Assembly: GCA_019409045.1 (NCBI GenBank)
Contig: DXVG01000030.1
Location: forward strand, 1-11,514
Length of the DNA stretch: 11,514 nt
Source of the DNA: Clostridiales bacterium
GTDB lineage: Bacteria; Bacillota; Clostridia; Christensenellales; Aristaeellaceae
Reading direction: 5' to 3'
Part shown: positions 1 through 7,164 of the stretch, in pieces
Numbering within the stretch: the stretch's first letter is position 1
Layout: every line of letters starts with the position of its first letter
Notes under the pieces: generated by a model
The model's input: the letters and a program-made list of their open reading frames with translations, nothing else
Told to the model about the DNA's origin: nothing
Database searches by the model: none
Made by a program: the position numbers and the translations under genes

Positions 1-1
1 G

Positions 2-1585
2 CCGAAGATCGACCTCGAGCGCATCGTGCGCATCACAGCGATACTGATCTGCCTGTACGTCGTGGGCGCGGTGCTCTCCACCTTCCAGGGTTGGACGATG
101 GCGACCGTCACCCAGAAGGTGTCCAGAAGGCTGCGCGAGGACATCAGCAAGAAGATCAACCGCCTGCCCATGGGCTACTACCACCACAATTCCACGGGCG
201 ACGTGCTCTCGCGCGTGACAAACGACGTGGACACCATCGCCACATCGCTGAACATGAGCGTGGGCACGCTGGTCTCCGCGGTGACGCTGTTTTTCGGGTC
301 TCTGGTGATGATGCTGCTCACGAACGTGGTCATGGCAGTGACGGGCGTGCTGTCCACGCTGCTGGGCTTTGTCCTGATGCTGCTCATCATGCGGCGCTCG
401 CAGCGGCACTTCTCGCGGCAGCAGAAAAACCTCGGCGCGCTCAACGGCCACATCGAGGAGATGTACTCCGGACACACCGTGGTCAAGGCCTACAACGGCG
501 AGGAAAAGGCGTCGGAGGAGTTCCATCGCCTCAACGAAAGGCTGCGCGGCAGCGGCTTTAAGGCGCAGGCGCTCTCCGGCCTGATGATGCCCATCATGAC
601 ATTCATCGGAAACTTCGGCTATGTCGCGGTGTGCGTGGTGGGCGCGGCGCTTGCGATGAACGGCAATATATCCTTCGGCGTGATCGTCTCCTTCATCATG
701 TACATCCGCTACTTCACGCAGCCGCTTTCCCAGATCGCGCAGGCGATGCAGTCGATGCAGTCCGCGGGCGCGGCGTCCTCGCGCGTGTTCGAGTTCCTGG
801 AGGCGGAGGAAATGGAGGACGAGAGCCACAAGACCGCCACGCTCGAAGACGTGGAGGGCAACGTCTCCTTCTCCCACGTCCGCTTCGGCTACGAGCCGGA
901 CAAGACGATCATTCACGACTTCTCCGCGGAGGCGAAGGCCGGGCAGAAGATCGCCATCGTCGGCCCCACGGGCGCTGGAAAGACCACGCTTATCAACCTG
1001 CTGATGCGCTTTTACGAGATCGGCGGCGGCGAGATACGCATAGACGGCGTTCCCACCTCCGCGATGAAGCGCGAGACGGTGCACTCCCAGTTCTGCATGG
1101 TCTTGCAGGACACCTGGCTGTTTGAGGGCACGGTGCGCGAGAACCTCGTCTACTGCTCCGAGAACCGCTCGGAGGAGAAGATGGAGGCGGCCTGCCGCGC
1201 GGTGGGGCTCGACCACTTCATCCGCACGCTGCCCAACGGCTACGATACGGTGCTCAACGATCAGGTCAGCCTGTCGCAGGGCCAGAAGCAGCAGCTCACC
1301 ATCGCCCGGGCCATGATCGCGGACAAGCCGATCCTCATACTGGACGAGGCCACAAGCTCCATCGACACCCGAACGGAACAGAAGATACAGCAGGCCATGG
1401 ACGAACTGATGAAGGGAAGAACGTCGTTTGTCATCGCGCACAGGCTGTCCACCATCAAAAACGCGGACCTGATCCTCGTGCTCAAGGACGGCGACGTGAT
1501 CGAGAGCGGCACGCACGAGGCGCTGATGGAGAAAAACGGCTTCTACGCGGAGCTCTACAACAGCCAGTTTGACCAGGCGGCGTAG
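2..1585 (+). CDS. ABC exporter half-transporter (TMD-NBD fusion), 5'-truncated
   Basis: Type-IV (MsbA/LmrA-like) ABC exporter subunit expected in the cytoplasmic membrane, pumping an unknown substrate out with ATP. The reading frame is open from base 2 with no start or RBS, so the N-terminus lies outside the window. Counting from base 2, the first ~280 residues are the membrane domain, including coupling-helix-like text such as GYYHHNSTGDVLSRVTNDV. The nucleotide-binding domain follows: Walker A GPTGAGKTT at 321-329, signature LSQGQ at 424-428 (the usual variant of LSGGQ in this family), Walker B ILILDEA at 444-450 with catalytic E449, and H-loop His480. All catalytic residues are present, so this is an active-type site. 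Such proteins often act as heterodimers encoded by adjacent genes; a partner may lie just upstream. The next gene starts 17 bases after the stop. Confidence 0.93.
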   Translation, partial: PKIDLERIVRITAILICLYVVGAVLSTFQGWTMATVTQKVSRRLREDISKKINRLPMGYYHHNSTGDVLSRVTNDVDTIATSLNMSVGTLVSAVTLFFGSLVMMLLTNVVMAVTGVLSTLLGFVLMLLIMRRSQRHFSRQQKNLGALNGHIEEMYSGHTVVKAYNGEEKASEEFHRLNERLRGSGFKAQALSGLMMPIMTFIGNFGYVAVCVVGAALAMNGNISFGVIVSFIMYIRYFTQPLSQIAQAMQSMQSAGAASSRVFEFLEAEEMEDESHKTATLEDVEGNVSFSHVRFGYEPDKTIIHDFSAEAKAGQKIAIVGPTGAGKTTLINLLMRFYEIGGGEIRIDGVPTSAMKRETVHSQFCMVLQDTWLFEGTVRENLVYCSENRSEEKMEAACRAVGLDHFIRTLPNGYDTVLNDQVSLSQGQKQQLTIARAMIADKPILILDEATSSIDTRTEQKIQQAMDELMKGRTSFVIAHRLSTIKNADLILVLKDGDVIESGTHEALMEKNGFYAELYNSQFDQAA

Positions 1586-1602
1586 CGGAAAGGATGAAGC
1601 GC

Positions 1603-2208
1603 ATGAACATACGATACCTGACCATCGAACGCGAATACGGAAGCGGCGGCACCACCATCGCCCGCCGCCTCGCCAAGGAGACGGGGCTTCCCTGCTACGG
1701 CCGGGAGATACTCGAGGGCGTGGCGCTCAAGTACGACCTGAGCATCTCCACCATCGAGCACTACGAGGAGACCGTGACCAACAGCTTCCTCTACACGCTG
1801 TTTGCCATCTCCCGCGCAAGCAGCGCAAACCCGGACATGCTCACCGCCGAGGGGCACATGTTCGTCGCCGAGCAGGAGGTGATCCGCTCCTTCGCCTCGG
1901 GCGGCCCGGCGATCTTCCTCGGCCACTGCGCCTCGGAGGCGCTCAGGGAGGAAAAAGGCGTGGCGCGCGTGTTCATCCGCTGCAGGGACGACGCGCAGAA
2001 GCGGCGGCGCATCGCCGAGGAGTACGGCATCCCCCGCACGGACATCGACAGCGTGCGCAAGCGGTTTGACAAGAAGCGCGCCAACTACTACTACGCCAAC
2101 ACCGCGCGAAAGTGGGAAGACCCGCGCAACTATGATCTGGTCATCGACAGCTCCGTGTTTGGCGAGGATGGGTGCGTAAACGCGCTCAAGGCCTGTCTGG
2201 GCCTGTAA
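1603..2208 (+). CDS. Cytidylate-kinase-like family protein (Cytidylate_kin2 type)
   Basis: Protein of 201 residues resembling the cytidylate-kinase-like family common in Clostridia, whose function is mostly unproven; true CMP kinase activity should not be assumed. Visible features are an N-terminal strand followed by the family motif REYGSGGTTIARRLA (10-24), a central GPAIFLGHCAS (101-111), VFIRCRDD (123-130), and a C-terminal NYYYANTARKW..NYDLVIDSS block (161-184), which matches the usual end of this family. The P-loop position has GSGGTT rather than a canonical GxxGxGK[ST], as is usual for the family. I chose the ATG at 1603 over the in-frame ATG at 1594 because GGAAAGGA (1587-1594) then has an eight-base spacing; the earlier ATG overlaps that site. 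It follows the exporter gene by 17 bases and is probably co-transcribed. Confidence 0.82.
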   Translation: MNIRYLTIEREYGSGGTTIARRLAKETGLPCYGREILEGVALKYDLSISTIEHYEETVTNSFLYTLFAISRASSANPDMLTAEGHMFVAEQEVIRSFASGGPAIFLGHCASEALREEKGVARVFIRCRDDAQKRRRIAEEYGIPRTDIDSVRKRFDKKRANYYYANTARKWEDPRNYDLVIDSSVFGEDGCVNALKACLGL

Positions 2209-2215
2209 CGCCGCA

Positions 2216-2241
2216 GCCGCGCGGCCTTCGCGCCGCGCGGC
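2216..2241 (+). other. Perfect GC hairpin between genes
   Basis: Two copies of the self-complementary decamer GCCGCGCGGC (2216-2225 and 2232-2241) flank the six-base loop CTTCGC, giving a 10-bp stem. No T-run follows, so it is not a classical intrinsic terminator. It could stabilise or partly terminate the upstream message. Confidence 0.6.
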
Positions 2242-2283
2242 CCCGCCCCTCGGGGCTCGAATCTCGGAAGGAGGAAGGAAACC

Positions 2284-2856
2284 ATGAAAACGTCAACGTC
2301 AAAGTCAAAGTCCTGGAAGGGAAAGGGCGCGGCCGTCATACTGCCGCTGTGCGAGATCGTCGTGGGCATACTGCTTCTGATCAACCCGTCCGGCTTTACG
2401 CGGGGCATCATCATGGCCGTGGGCATACTGCTGGTGCTCCTGGGCGTCAAGGACATCGTCGGCTATTTTCGCGGCTCGCAGCAGACGAGCTTCGGGCGCG
2501 GGCTGTCCAAGGGCCTTCTGGAGTGCATCGGCGGCGCGTTCTGTGCGTTCAATCCCCAGTGGTTCACCGCCACGTTCCCCGTGCTGACCATGCTCTACGG
2601 CGTGTGCATGCTGATCACGGGCGTGATGAAGGTGGAAACCACGGCCAACATGCTGCGCGCAAAGCGCCGCGGCTGGGGCTGGTGCGCCTTGGGCGCAGCG
2701 CTGTCCATCATCTGCGCCGTCATCATACTCTCCAACCCGTTTGCCTCCAGCGCGGTCCTGTGGGTGTTCGTGGCGGTGTCGCTGATCGTGGAGGCGATCG
2801 TGGACTTTGTCGCGGCGCTCCTGCCGCAGCGCGCGCAGGATGGAAAGGCCGCGTAA
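2284..2856 (+). CDS. DUF308 / HdeD-like six-helix membrane protein
   Basis: Integral membrane protein of 190 residues. After a short basic N-terminus (residues 1-15, rich in Lys and Ser) it has about six hydrophobic helices in three helix pairs. Each pair carries an Asn-Pro turn: INPSG at 33-37, FNPQW at 89-93 and SNPFA at 150-154. This three-fold NP pattern is typical of the DUF308 family to which E. coli HdeD belongs. HdeD is linked to acid resistance, but most Bacillota members have no known role and I assign none. The start is fixed by GGAAGGAGG just upstream of ATG 2284. It sits 75 bases after the cytidylate-kinase-like gene, across a strong hairpin, and 40 bases before the AI-2E-family gene. 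Confidence 0.85.
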   Translation: MKTSTSKSKSWKGKGAAVILPLCEIVVGILLLINPSGFTRGIIMAVGILLVLLGVKDIVGYFRGSQQTSFGRGLSKGLLECIGGAFCAFNPQWFTATFPVLTMLYGVCMLITGVMKVETTANMLRAKRRGWGWCALGAALSIICAVIILSNPFASSAVLWVFVAVSLIVEAIVDFVAALLPQRAQDGKAA

Positions 2857-2896
2857 GCGCGGCGCTTCGCCCGCAAAAGGGCAAGGAGGAGAACGG

Positions 2897-4027
2897 ATGA
2901 AGACGGATCGACGCACGCTGCTGCGCATCGTGATCGCGGCATTCGCGCTGTTTCTGTGCATCTACTACTGGGACACCGCCGCGGGGATACTCTCGCTCCT
3001 GTTCAGCGCGGCGTTCCCCCTGCTCATCGGCTTTGGGATCGCCTACGCGGTGAACATCACCATGAGCTTCTATGAGCGGCACTACTTTCCCAGGAGCGGC
3101 AACGCCGCCCTGCGCAAGAGCGCGCGGCCTGTGTGCATGCTCGCCGCCTACCTTACGGTGGTGCTGATCCTGGCGGCGGTGATCGCGCTGGTCGTCCCGG
3201 AGCTGGTGGAGTGCGTGGGCCTGTTGCTGGACGAGGTGCCCGCGGCGATCGAGCGCCTGCTTGCGTCCGTTCCCAGCGACGTGGCCATACCGGAGGCGGT
3301 GACCGACTGGCTCGATGGCATTGACCTGTCAAGCGTGCTTTCGAAGGTATTGCAGACGCTGACCACGGGCGTGGGCGGCATCGTGAACACGGCCGCGGGC
3401 GTGATCTCCCCCATCGCCAACGCGGTCATCGGCCTGATCTTCTCTTTTTACTTTCTTGCGTCGAAGGAGCGGCTGCTGGCGCAGGGCAACCGCCTTTTGA
3501 AGTGCTATCTGCGACCGAAGTGGAACCAGAAGCTGCACTACGTCCTCTCCGTCGCCGATGGCTGCTTTCACCGCTACATCGTCGGGCAGTGCGCGGAGGC
3601 GTGCATACTGGGCGTCTTGTGCGCGCTGGGCATGCTGATCTTCGGCTTCCCCTACGCGGTCATGACCGGGGCGGTGGTCGGCGTCACGGCGCTGATCCCC
3701 ATCGCGGGCGCGTACATCGGCGGCGCTGTGGGCTTTTTGATGATTTTGACGGTGGACCCCCTCAAGGCCGTGCTGTTCGTGGTCTTTTTGGTGGTCCTGC
3801 AGCAGCTCGAGGGCGACCTGATCTACCCCAGGGTGGTCGGCTCGTCGCTGGGCCTGCCCGCCGTATGGGTGTTGGCCGCCGTGACGATCGGCGGCAGCGT
3901 GTACGGCATCGTGGGGATGCTCCTGGGCGTGCCGCTGGCGGCGACGCTGTATCAGCTCATCCGCGAGAACACGAAGAAAAAGGAGGCGCGCATCGCCCAG
4001 CCCCCGCAGCATCCGGAAACCGACTGA
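2897..4027 (+). CDS. AI-2E family transporter (PerM/YdiK-like permease)
   Basis: Polytopic membrane protein of 376 residues, typical length for the AI-2E exporter/PerM family. Hydrophobic helices are visible at about 9-23, 30-52, 82-101, 165-187, 232-250, 255-280, 290-303 and 322-355, with a long amphipathic region (102-160) between helices three and four. Family hallmarks are YFLASKERLL (185-194), the DGCFHRYIVGQ block (221-231), PIAGAYIGGA (268-277) and QQLEGDLIYPRVVG (302-315). Some members export autoinducer-2 and others are Na+(Li+)/H+ antiporters, so the substrate is unknown. I chose ATG 2897 because AAGGAGGA (2883-2890) lies six bases before it; an in-frame start 90 bases upstream would overlap the previous gene and add an unrelated Arg-rich stretch. 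The tail is short and charged. Confidence 0.9.
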   Translation: MKTDRRTLLRIVIAAFALFLCIYYWDTAAGILSLLFSAAFPLLIGFGIAYAVNITMSFYERHYFPRSGNAALRKSARPVCMLAAYLTVVLILAAVIALVVPELVECVGLLLDEVPAAIERLLASVPSDVAIPEAVTDWLDGIDLSSVLSKVLQTLTTGVGGIVNTAAGVISPIANAVIGLIFSFYFLASKERLLAQGNRLLKCYLRPKWNQKLHYVLSVADGCFHRYIVGQCAEACILGVLCALGMLIFGFPYAVMTGAVVGVTALIPIAGAYIGGAVGFLMILTVDPLKAVLFVVFLVVLQQLEGDLIYPRVVGSSLGLPAVWVLAAVTIGGSVYGIVGMLLGVPLAATLYQLIRENTKKKEARIAQPPQHPETD

Positions 4028-4028
4028 A

Positions 4029-4048
4029 GCCCCGGCCTATGCCGGGGC
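4029..4048. terminator. Hairpin at the convergent gene junction, possible bidirectional terminator
   Basis: GCCCCGGC-CTAT-GCCGGGGC is a perfect 8-bp stem with a four-base loop, starting two bases after the TGA of the AI-2E-family gene. The TAG stop of the convergent minus-strand gene lies at 4037-4039, within the loop. There is no clear T-run on either side, so termination is inferred from position and stem strength only. Confidence 0.45.
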
Positions 4049-4927
4049 CTCGGCCGCCCCGGGGGCGGCGACGGTGTAGCTCTGTACGCCGCGCACGGTC
4101 TCCCCGTCGATCTGCAGCGGCGTGGGGCGGTCGAAGGTCACGGTGATTCGCGTGCCCTCCAGTATGGACACCTGCTTTTCGTATCGGACGTGCCCGCCGC
4201 TGAAGATCGAGGGAAAGATCGCCAGCGTCCTGAGCTTCCCGGCGCCGTGAAACACCATCAGGGACACCTTGCCGTCCGCGCGAAACCGGTTCTGGTCGGG
4301 CGCGGGCATCATGCCCCCGCCGTAGTACCTGCCGAACATGGTCGGCGCGAGCCACACGTTTTTGTACGCGCGCGTCTCCCCGTCCACGGTCACGCTGGCG
4401 TTTCTGGGCCGGTAGTGAAACAGCAGGCCCTTTACGGCGATGGATGTGTAATTGACCGGCTTTGCGCGGCCGCGGCTCCGGTCGCGGCTGCGCTGCCGGT
4501 CGCCCTGCTCGCAGCAGTAGCCGTCGATCCCGTAGCCCACGCCGTTGAGAAAGCGCCACGTCTTTCCGTTGACGGTGACGGTGGGAAGCCTTTCGAGGTA
4601 GCGGTTGATGCTGAAATTCGGGCTGGCGTGCCGGTCGCGGCCGAGGTCGCGGGCGAAGTCGTTTCCGCTGCCGGAGGGGAAGTAGTAGATCGGCGTGCCG
4701 ATGGTCAGCCCGCGGGTCTGGTTGACAAAGCGGTTGAGCGTGCCGTCGCCGCCGCAGAGTATGACGGCGGCGTCGGGCTCCAGCCCCTCGAAGAACACGC
4801 GATAGTTGTTGATGCGGCTCATGTTGATCAAAACGGCGTCGTGATAATCGCGCTGCAGCCTTTCCGTTTGCGCCCTGCAGTTGCCGTTGTCGGCATAGGG
4901 GTTGTAGAGTATGTAAGTGGTGGCCAA
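4037..4927 (-). CDS. Diacylglycerol/lipid kinase family protein (YegS/DgkB-like)
   Basis: Soluble lipid kinase of 296 residues from the DAGK catalytic family, likely transferring ATP phosphate to diacylglycerol or a related lipid at the inner face of the membrane. Visible motifs are the N-terminal strand TYILYNPYADNG (4-15), the nucleotide-binding GGDGTLNRFVN (59-69), FPSGSGNDFARDLG (83-96; most relatives have GTGND), NGVGYGIDGYC (128-138), GGGMMPAP (203-210) and LQIDGE near the C-terminus (271-276). The start is an unusual TTG (complement of 4925-4927): AGAGGAGGAAG lies just upstream and the protein then begins at the conserved first strand. Longer in-frame starts would read into the opposing response-regulator gene. 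It is divergent from the two-component system and convergent with the AI-2E-family gene, so is probably monocistronic. Confidence 0.88.
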   Translation of the reverse strand: MATTYILYNPYADNGNCRAQTERLQRDYHDAVLINMSRINNYRVFFEGLEPDAAVILCGGDGTLNRFVNQTRGLTIGTPIYYFPSGSGNDFARDLGRDRHASPNFSINRYLERLPTVTVNGKTWRFLNGVGYGIDGYCCEQGDRQRSRDRSRGRAKPVNYTSIAVKGLLFHYRPRNASVTVDGETRAYKNVWLAPTMFGRYYGGGMMPAPDQNRFRADGKVSLMVFHGAGKLRTLAIFPSIFSGGHVRYEKQVSILEGTRITVTFDRPTPLQIDGETVRGVQSYTVAAPGAAEAPA

Positions 4928-4956
4928 ATCGCTTCCTCCTCTGTCCGCATTCGCCC

Positions 4957-4984
4957 GGCGCGCGCCTCGGACCCGACGCGCGCC
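4957..4984 (-). other. Inverted repeat in the leader of the lipid kinase gene
   Basis: GGCGCGCG (4957-4964) and CGCGCGCC (4977-4984) form a perfect 8-bp stem around a 12-base loop that can pair further (TCG/CGA). It lies about 30 bases upstream of the TTG start and could form in its mRNA leader. The role is unknown. Confidence 0.45.
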
Positions 4985-5008
4985 TTCCCACATGATCTTA
5001 GCGCCGCA

Positions 5009-5017
5009 TGCTAAACT
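5009..5017 (+). promoter_or_regulatory. Candidate extended -10 promoter for the two-component system
   Basis: TG-C-TAAACT fits an extended -10 element (TGn then a TATAAT-like hexamer, four of six). No convincing -35 is present at normal spacing. Transcription would begin near 5024, leaving a leader of about 78 bases. The inverted repeat TTAGC-N7-GCTAA (4998-5014) overlaps the hexamer and could be an operator. Confidence 0.3.
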
Positions 5018-5101
5018 GAAATGAAACAAAGGACCACGCCCGGAAGTTCGCGCCGCCCGCTGTCCGCGGAGGCGCGCCGGCCGCAGATGGAGAGGATGGG
5101 C

Positions 5102-5776
5102 ATGTTTCACATACTGGTCGTGGACGACGACAGGCACACGCGGATGCTGCTGCGCGCGATTTTGGAAAACGCGAACTACACGGTGACGGAGGCGTGCAAC
5201 GGACGGGAGGCCCTCGGCGCGCTGGACAGGGAGCACATCGACCTCGTGGTGCTGGACGTGATGATGCCGGAGATGAACGGCTATGAGTTTACACGGCTCA
5301 TCCGCGCCGCGAACGACGCGCTGCCGATCCTCATGGTGACGGCCAAGGCGCTGCCCTCCGACGAAAAGCAGGGCTTCATGGTCGGAGCGGACGATTACAT
5401 CACCAAGCCGATCGACGAGGAAAAGCTGCTTTTGCGCACCCGGGCGCTTCTGCGCCGCGCGCGGATCGCCAGCGAGCAGCGCATCGTGATCGGCCAGGTC
5501 ACGCTGGACTACGCCGCGCACACCGTATCCAGAGGGGACGAGGTGCAGGTGCTGCCCCAGAAGGAGTTCATGCTGCTGTTCAAGCTCCTGTCCTACCCCG
5601 GCCAGATCTTCACGCGCATACAGCTCATGGACGAGATCTGGGGCACCGACAGCGAGACCGGCTGGGAGACGGTCACCGTGCATGTGGCGCGGCTGCGCAG
5701 GCGGTTTGAGGGCTGGAACGAATTTGAGATCGTGGCCGTTCGCGGCCTCGGGTACAAGGCGGTCAAAAAGGTATGA
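5102..5776 (+). CDS. Response regulator, OmpR/PhoB family
   Basis: DNA-binding response regulator of 224 residues, the cytoplasmic output of the two-component system with the kinase that follows. The receiver domain (1-115) has the acidic pocket D8-D9-D10, the phospho-acceptor D52 in VLDVMMPEMNG, T80 in MVTAKA and K102 in ITKPID, so it is complete. A winged-helix Trans_reg_C domain follows (about 128-224) with PQKEFMLLFKLL, the recognition region WETVTVHVARLRRRF and the closing VRGLGYK. The start is ATG 5102, preceded by GGAGAGGA (5089-5096) at five bases. In-frame ATGs at 5021, 5087 and 5096 lack a well-placed site, and a longer start would add an unrelated Arg/Pro-rich stretch. Its stop overlaps the kinase start in ATGA (5773-5776), so translation is probably coupled. 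The targets are unknown. Confidence 0.93.
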   Translation: MFHILVVDDDRHTRMLLRAILENANYTVTEACNGREALGALDREHIDLVVLDVMMPEMNGYEFTRLIRAANDALPILMVTAKALPSDEKQGFMVGADDYITKPIDEEKLLLRTRALLRRARIASEQRIVIGQVTLDYAAHTVSRGDEVQVLPQKEFMLLFKLLSYPGQIFTRIQLMDEIWGTDSETGWETVTVHVARLRRRFEGWNEFEIVAVRGLGYKAVKKV

Positions 5777-6831
5777 ACGACGAAAACAGAAAGCGGCGCC
5801 TCGCCCTGACGGTCCTGATATCGTTCTTTGTGTTCATGATCATCGCCGTCGCCGCCGTCCTGTCGCTTTTGCTGATCTACCTCATGCTGCAGCTGGGGTT
5901 TCTCGAATCGACGGATGGGAGCCTCTTGCTGGCCGACCTGTTTCTCACGATACCGCTCACCTGCACCATCATCGGCTTTTTGATCACGATGCTGCTCGGC
6001 AGGGTCTACTTAAAGCCGATCCATCGCCTGATCGACCATCTCAACCGCCTGGCGAGGGGCGATTTCAAGGCGCGGATCGCGTTCGGAAAGCCCATATCGT
6101 CGTTTCCGGAGTTCAAACAGATCGAAAGCAGCTTCAACGCGGCGGCGGAGGAGCTGGAGCACACCGAGACGCTGCGCGACGACTTTATCAACAACTTCTC
6201 GCATGAGTTCAAAACGCCCATCGTGTCCATCGCGGGCTTTGCAAAGCTGCTTCGCCACGGCAACCTCACGCAGGAACAGAAAACGGAATACCTGGCCGTG
6301 ATCGAGGAGGAATCCCTGCGGCTGTCCTCCATGGCCACGAGCGTTCTGAACCTTGCGAAGGTGGAAAACCAGACGATCCTCACCGGCGTCGTCTCCTTCA
6401 ACCTGTCGGAACAGCTGCGCTCCGCCGTGCTCCTGCTGGCGGAGAAGTGGACGCGCAAGGACCTGAACCTCGAGCTCGACTTCTGCGAGCACATCATCTG
6501 CGGCAACGAGGAGCTGCTCAAGCAGACCTGGGTCAACCTGCTCGACAACGCCGTGAAGTTCTCCGAGCCGGGCGGCACGGTCTGCGTCACGATCGAGGAG
6601 GCGGGCAGCGACGTCGTCGTCTCCATCACCAACGGCGGCAGCATCCCGGAGGAGAGCCTGACCAGGATTTTCAACAAATTCTATCAGGTGGACGAGTCCC
6701 ACGCCTCCGAGGGCAACGGCATCGGCCTCGCCATCGTCCAAAAGGCCGTCAGGCTCCATCGCGGGGAGGTGACGGCCCGGAGCGAAAACGGCAAAACCAC
6801 CTTCACCGTCCGCCTCCCCAGGGCGCAATAG
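5773..6831 (+). CDS. Sensor histidine kinase with two TM helices and a minimal extracellular loop
   Basis: Membrane histidine kinase of 352 residues, the partner of the response regulator just upstream. TM1 is about residues 11-39 and TM2 about 52-77, with only some 12 residues between them (LGFLESTDG), so there is no room for an extracellular sensor domain. A HAMP-type linker follows (78-102, KPIHRLIDHLNRLARGDF). The HisKA domain has NNFSHEFKTPI with phospho-acceptor H144. The ATPase domain shows the N box NLLDNAVKFS (255-264), a G1 box reading ITNGGSIPEE (285-294) with Asn in place of the usual Asp, F box NKFYQVDES, and G2 GNGIGLAIV (314-322). The architecture resembles intramembrane-sensing kinases of Bacillota, which often answer to envelope stress or to an accessory membrane protein. 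The signal here cannot be read from the sequence. Confidence 0.92.
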   Translation: MNDENRKRRLALTVLISFFVFMIIAVAAVLSLLLIYLMLQLGFLESTDGSLLLADLFLTIPLTCTIIGFLITMLLGRVYLKPIHRLIDHLNRLARGDFKARIAFGKPISSFPEFKQIESSFNAAAEELEHTETLRDDFINNFSHEFKTPIVSIAGFAKLLRHGNLTQEQKTEYLAVIEEESLRLSSMATSVLNLAKVENQTILTGVVSFNLSEQLRSAVLLLAEKWTRKDLNLELDFCEHIICGNEELLKQTWVNLLDNAVKFSEPGGTVCVTIEEAGSDVVVSITNGGSIPEESLTRIFNKFYQVDESHASEGNGIGLAIVQKAVRLHRGEVTARSENGKTTFTVRLPRAQ

Positions 6832-7050
6832 CCGCGGGCGGGGCGGTTGCGACGGTTGCGCGGCCTCCATTTAAGCGCGATGCCCGCTCGCGATGCGATC
6901 GTTGCCCAGGACAGGATGCCGCAAGACAAGCGAAAAGGGCGGGCGGCGCCCGCGCCTCCTATATGAGCATTTCCGAAAACACTTTGAGAGGCGCGGGAAA
7001 TTGCATGGAGCACACCGCCCGCGCGGCATGTTAAAAGAAAAATACACATA
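6832..7050. other. Gene-free region after the kinase
   Basis: No convincing gene on either strand; open frames lack start sites and family resemblance. It contains GCGGGC-GGC-GCCCGC (6939-6953, 6-bp stem), a weak GCCGCG/CGCGGC pairing (6831-6864), and a tandem CGGTTGCG repeat (6844-6851 and 6853-6860). None has a T-run, so no intrinsic terminator for the two-component operon is evident. Composition becomes AT-rich from about 7030 into the promoter. Confidence 0.5.
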
Positions 7051-7079
7051 TTGACAACCGCACAGGCGATGGTTATAAT
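7051..7079 (+). promoter_or_regulatory. Perfect consensus sigma-70/SigA promoter of the ABC/nitrogenase-like operon
   Basis: TTGACA (7051-7056) and TATAAT (7074-7079) are separated by exactly 17 bases, both hexamers matching consensus at all six positions. An A-rich stretch (7031-7050) upstream could act as an UP element. Transcription should start near 7086, leaving a leader of about 207 bases before the permease start. Such a strong promoter next to possible attenuator and operator structures suggests regulated high expression. Confidence 0.85.
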
Positions 7080-7086
7080 GAAGCCG

Positions 7087-7101
7087 GCTCCTGTTAGGAG
7101 C
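7087..7101 (+). other. First leader hairpin
   Basis: GCTCC (7087-7091) pairs with GGAGC (7097-7101) around TGTTA, at the predicted 5' end of the transcript. Its arms share four-base complementarities with the next hairpin (TCCT/AGGA), so alternative folds are possible. It matches no riboswitch class that I can name. Confidence 0.4.
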
Positions 7102-7114
7102 GACAAACAACCCG

Positions 7115-7137
7115 TCCTCATCGAGAGGATTTTTCTT
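7115..7137 (+). terminator. Terminator-like hairpin with U-run in the leader (possible attenuator)
   Basis: TCCTC (7115-7119) pairs with GAGGA (7125-7129) around ATCGA, immediately followed by TTTTTCTT (7130-7137). The short 5-bp stem plus T-run sits about 30 bases after the predicted transcription start and about 155 bases before the first gene, the position of a transcription attenuator. The stem is weak, so termination may be partial or conditional. Confidence 0.45.
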
Positions 7138-7144
7138 CCGGTCT

Positions 7145-7164
7145 AAGTTAGTTAAAACTAACTT
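7145..7164. promoter_or_regulatory. 20-base inverted repeat, candidate operator
   Basis: AAGTTAGTT-AA-AACTAACTT has 9-bp perfect arms with a two-base centre and is strikingly AT-rich for this genome. It lies about 60 bases downstream of the predicted transcription start. It could be a repressor or roadblock site (the TTAG...CTAA core recalls DtxR-family metal-regulator boxes, but spacing differs) or a hairpin in the RNA. The regulator is unknown. Confidence 0.5.

Noticed and set aside
1122..1316. Small plus-strand frames inside the exporter gene as separate genes.
   Set aside because: They are out-of-frame within a complete nucleotide-binding domain and are Arg/Ala/Ser-rich.
4928..5683. Extension of the lipid kinase to a 548-residue protein with an extra N-terminal domain.
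   Set aside because: The extra part is antisense to the response regulator, and a good AGAGGAGG site precedes the TTG at 4927 exactly where the family begins.
7078..7146. A 22-codon open frame starting ATG in the leader and ending TAA, which could be a leader peptide.
   Set aside because: Its ATG overlaps the -10 hexamer, upstream of the expected transcription start near 7086, so it would not be in the message; it also has no Shine-Dalgarno.
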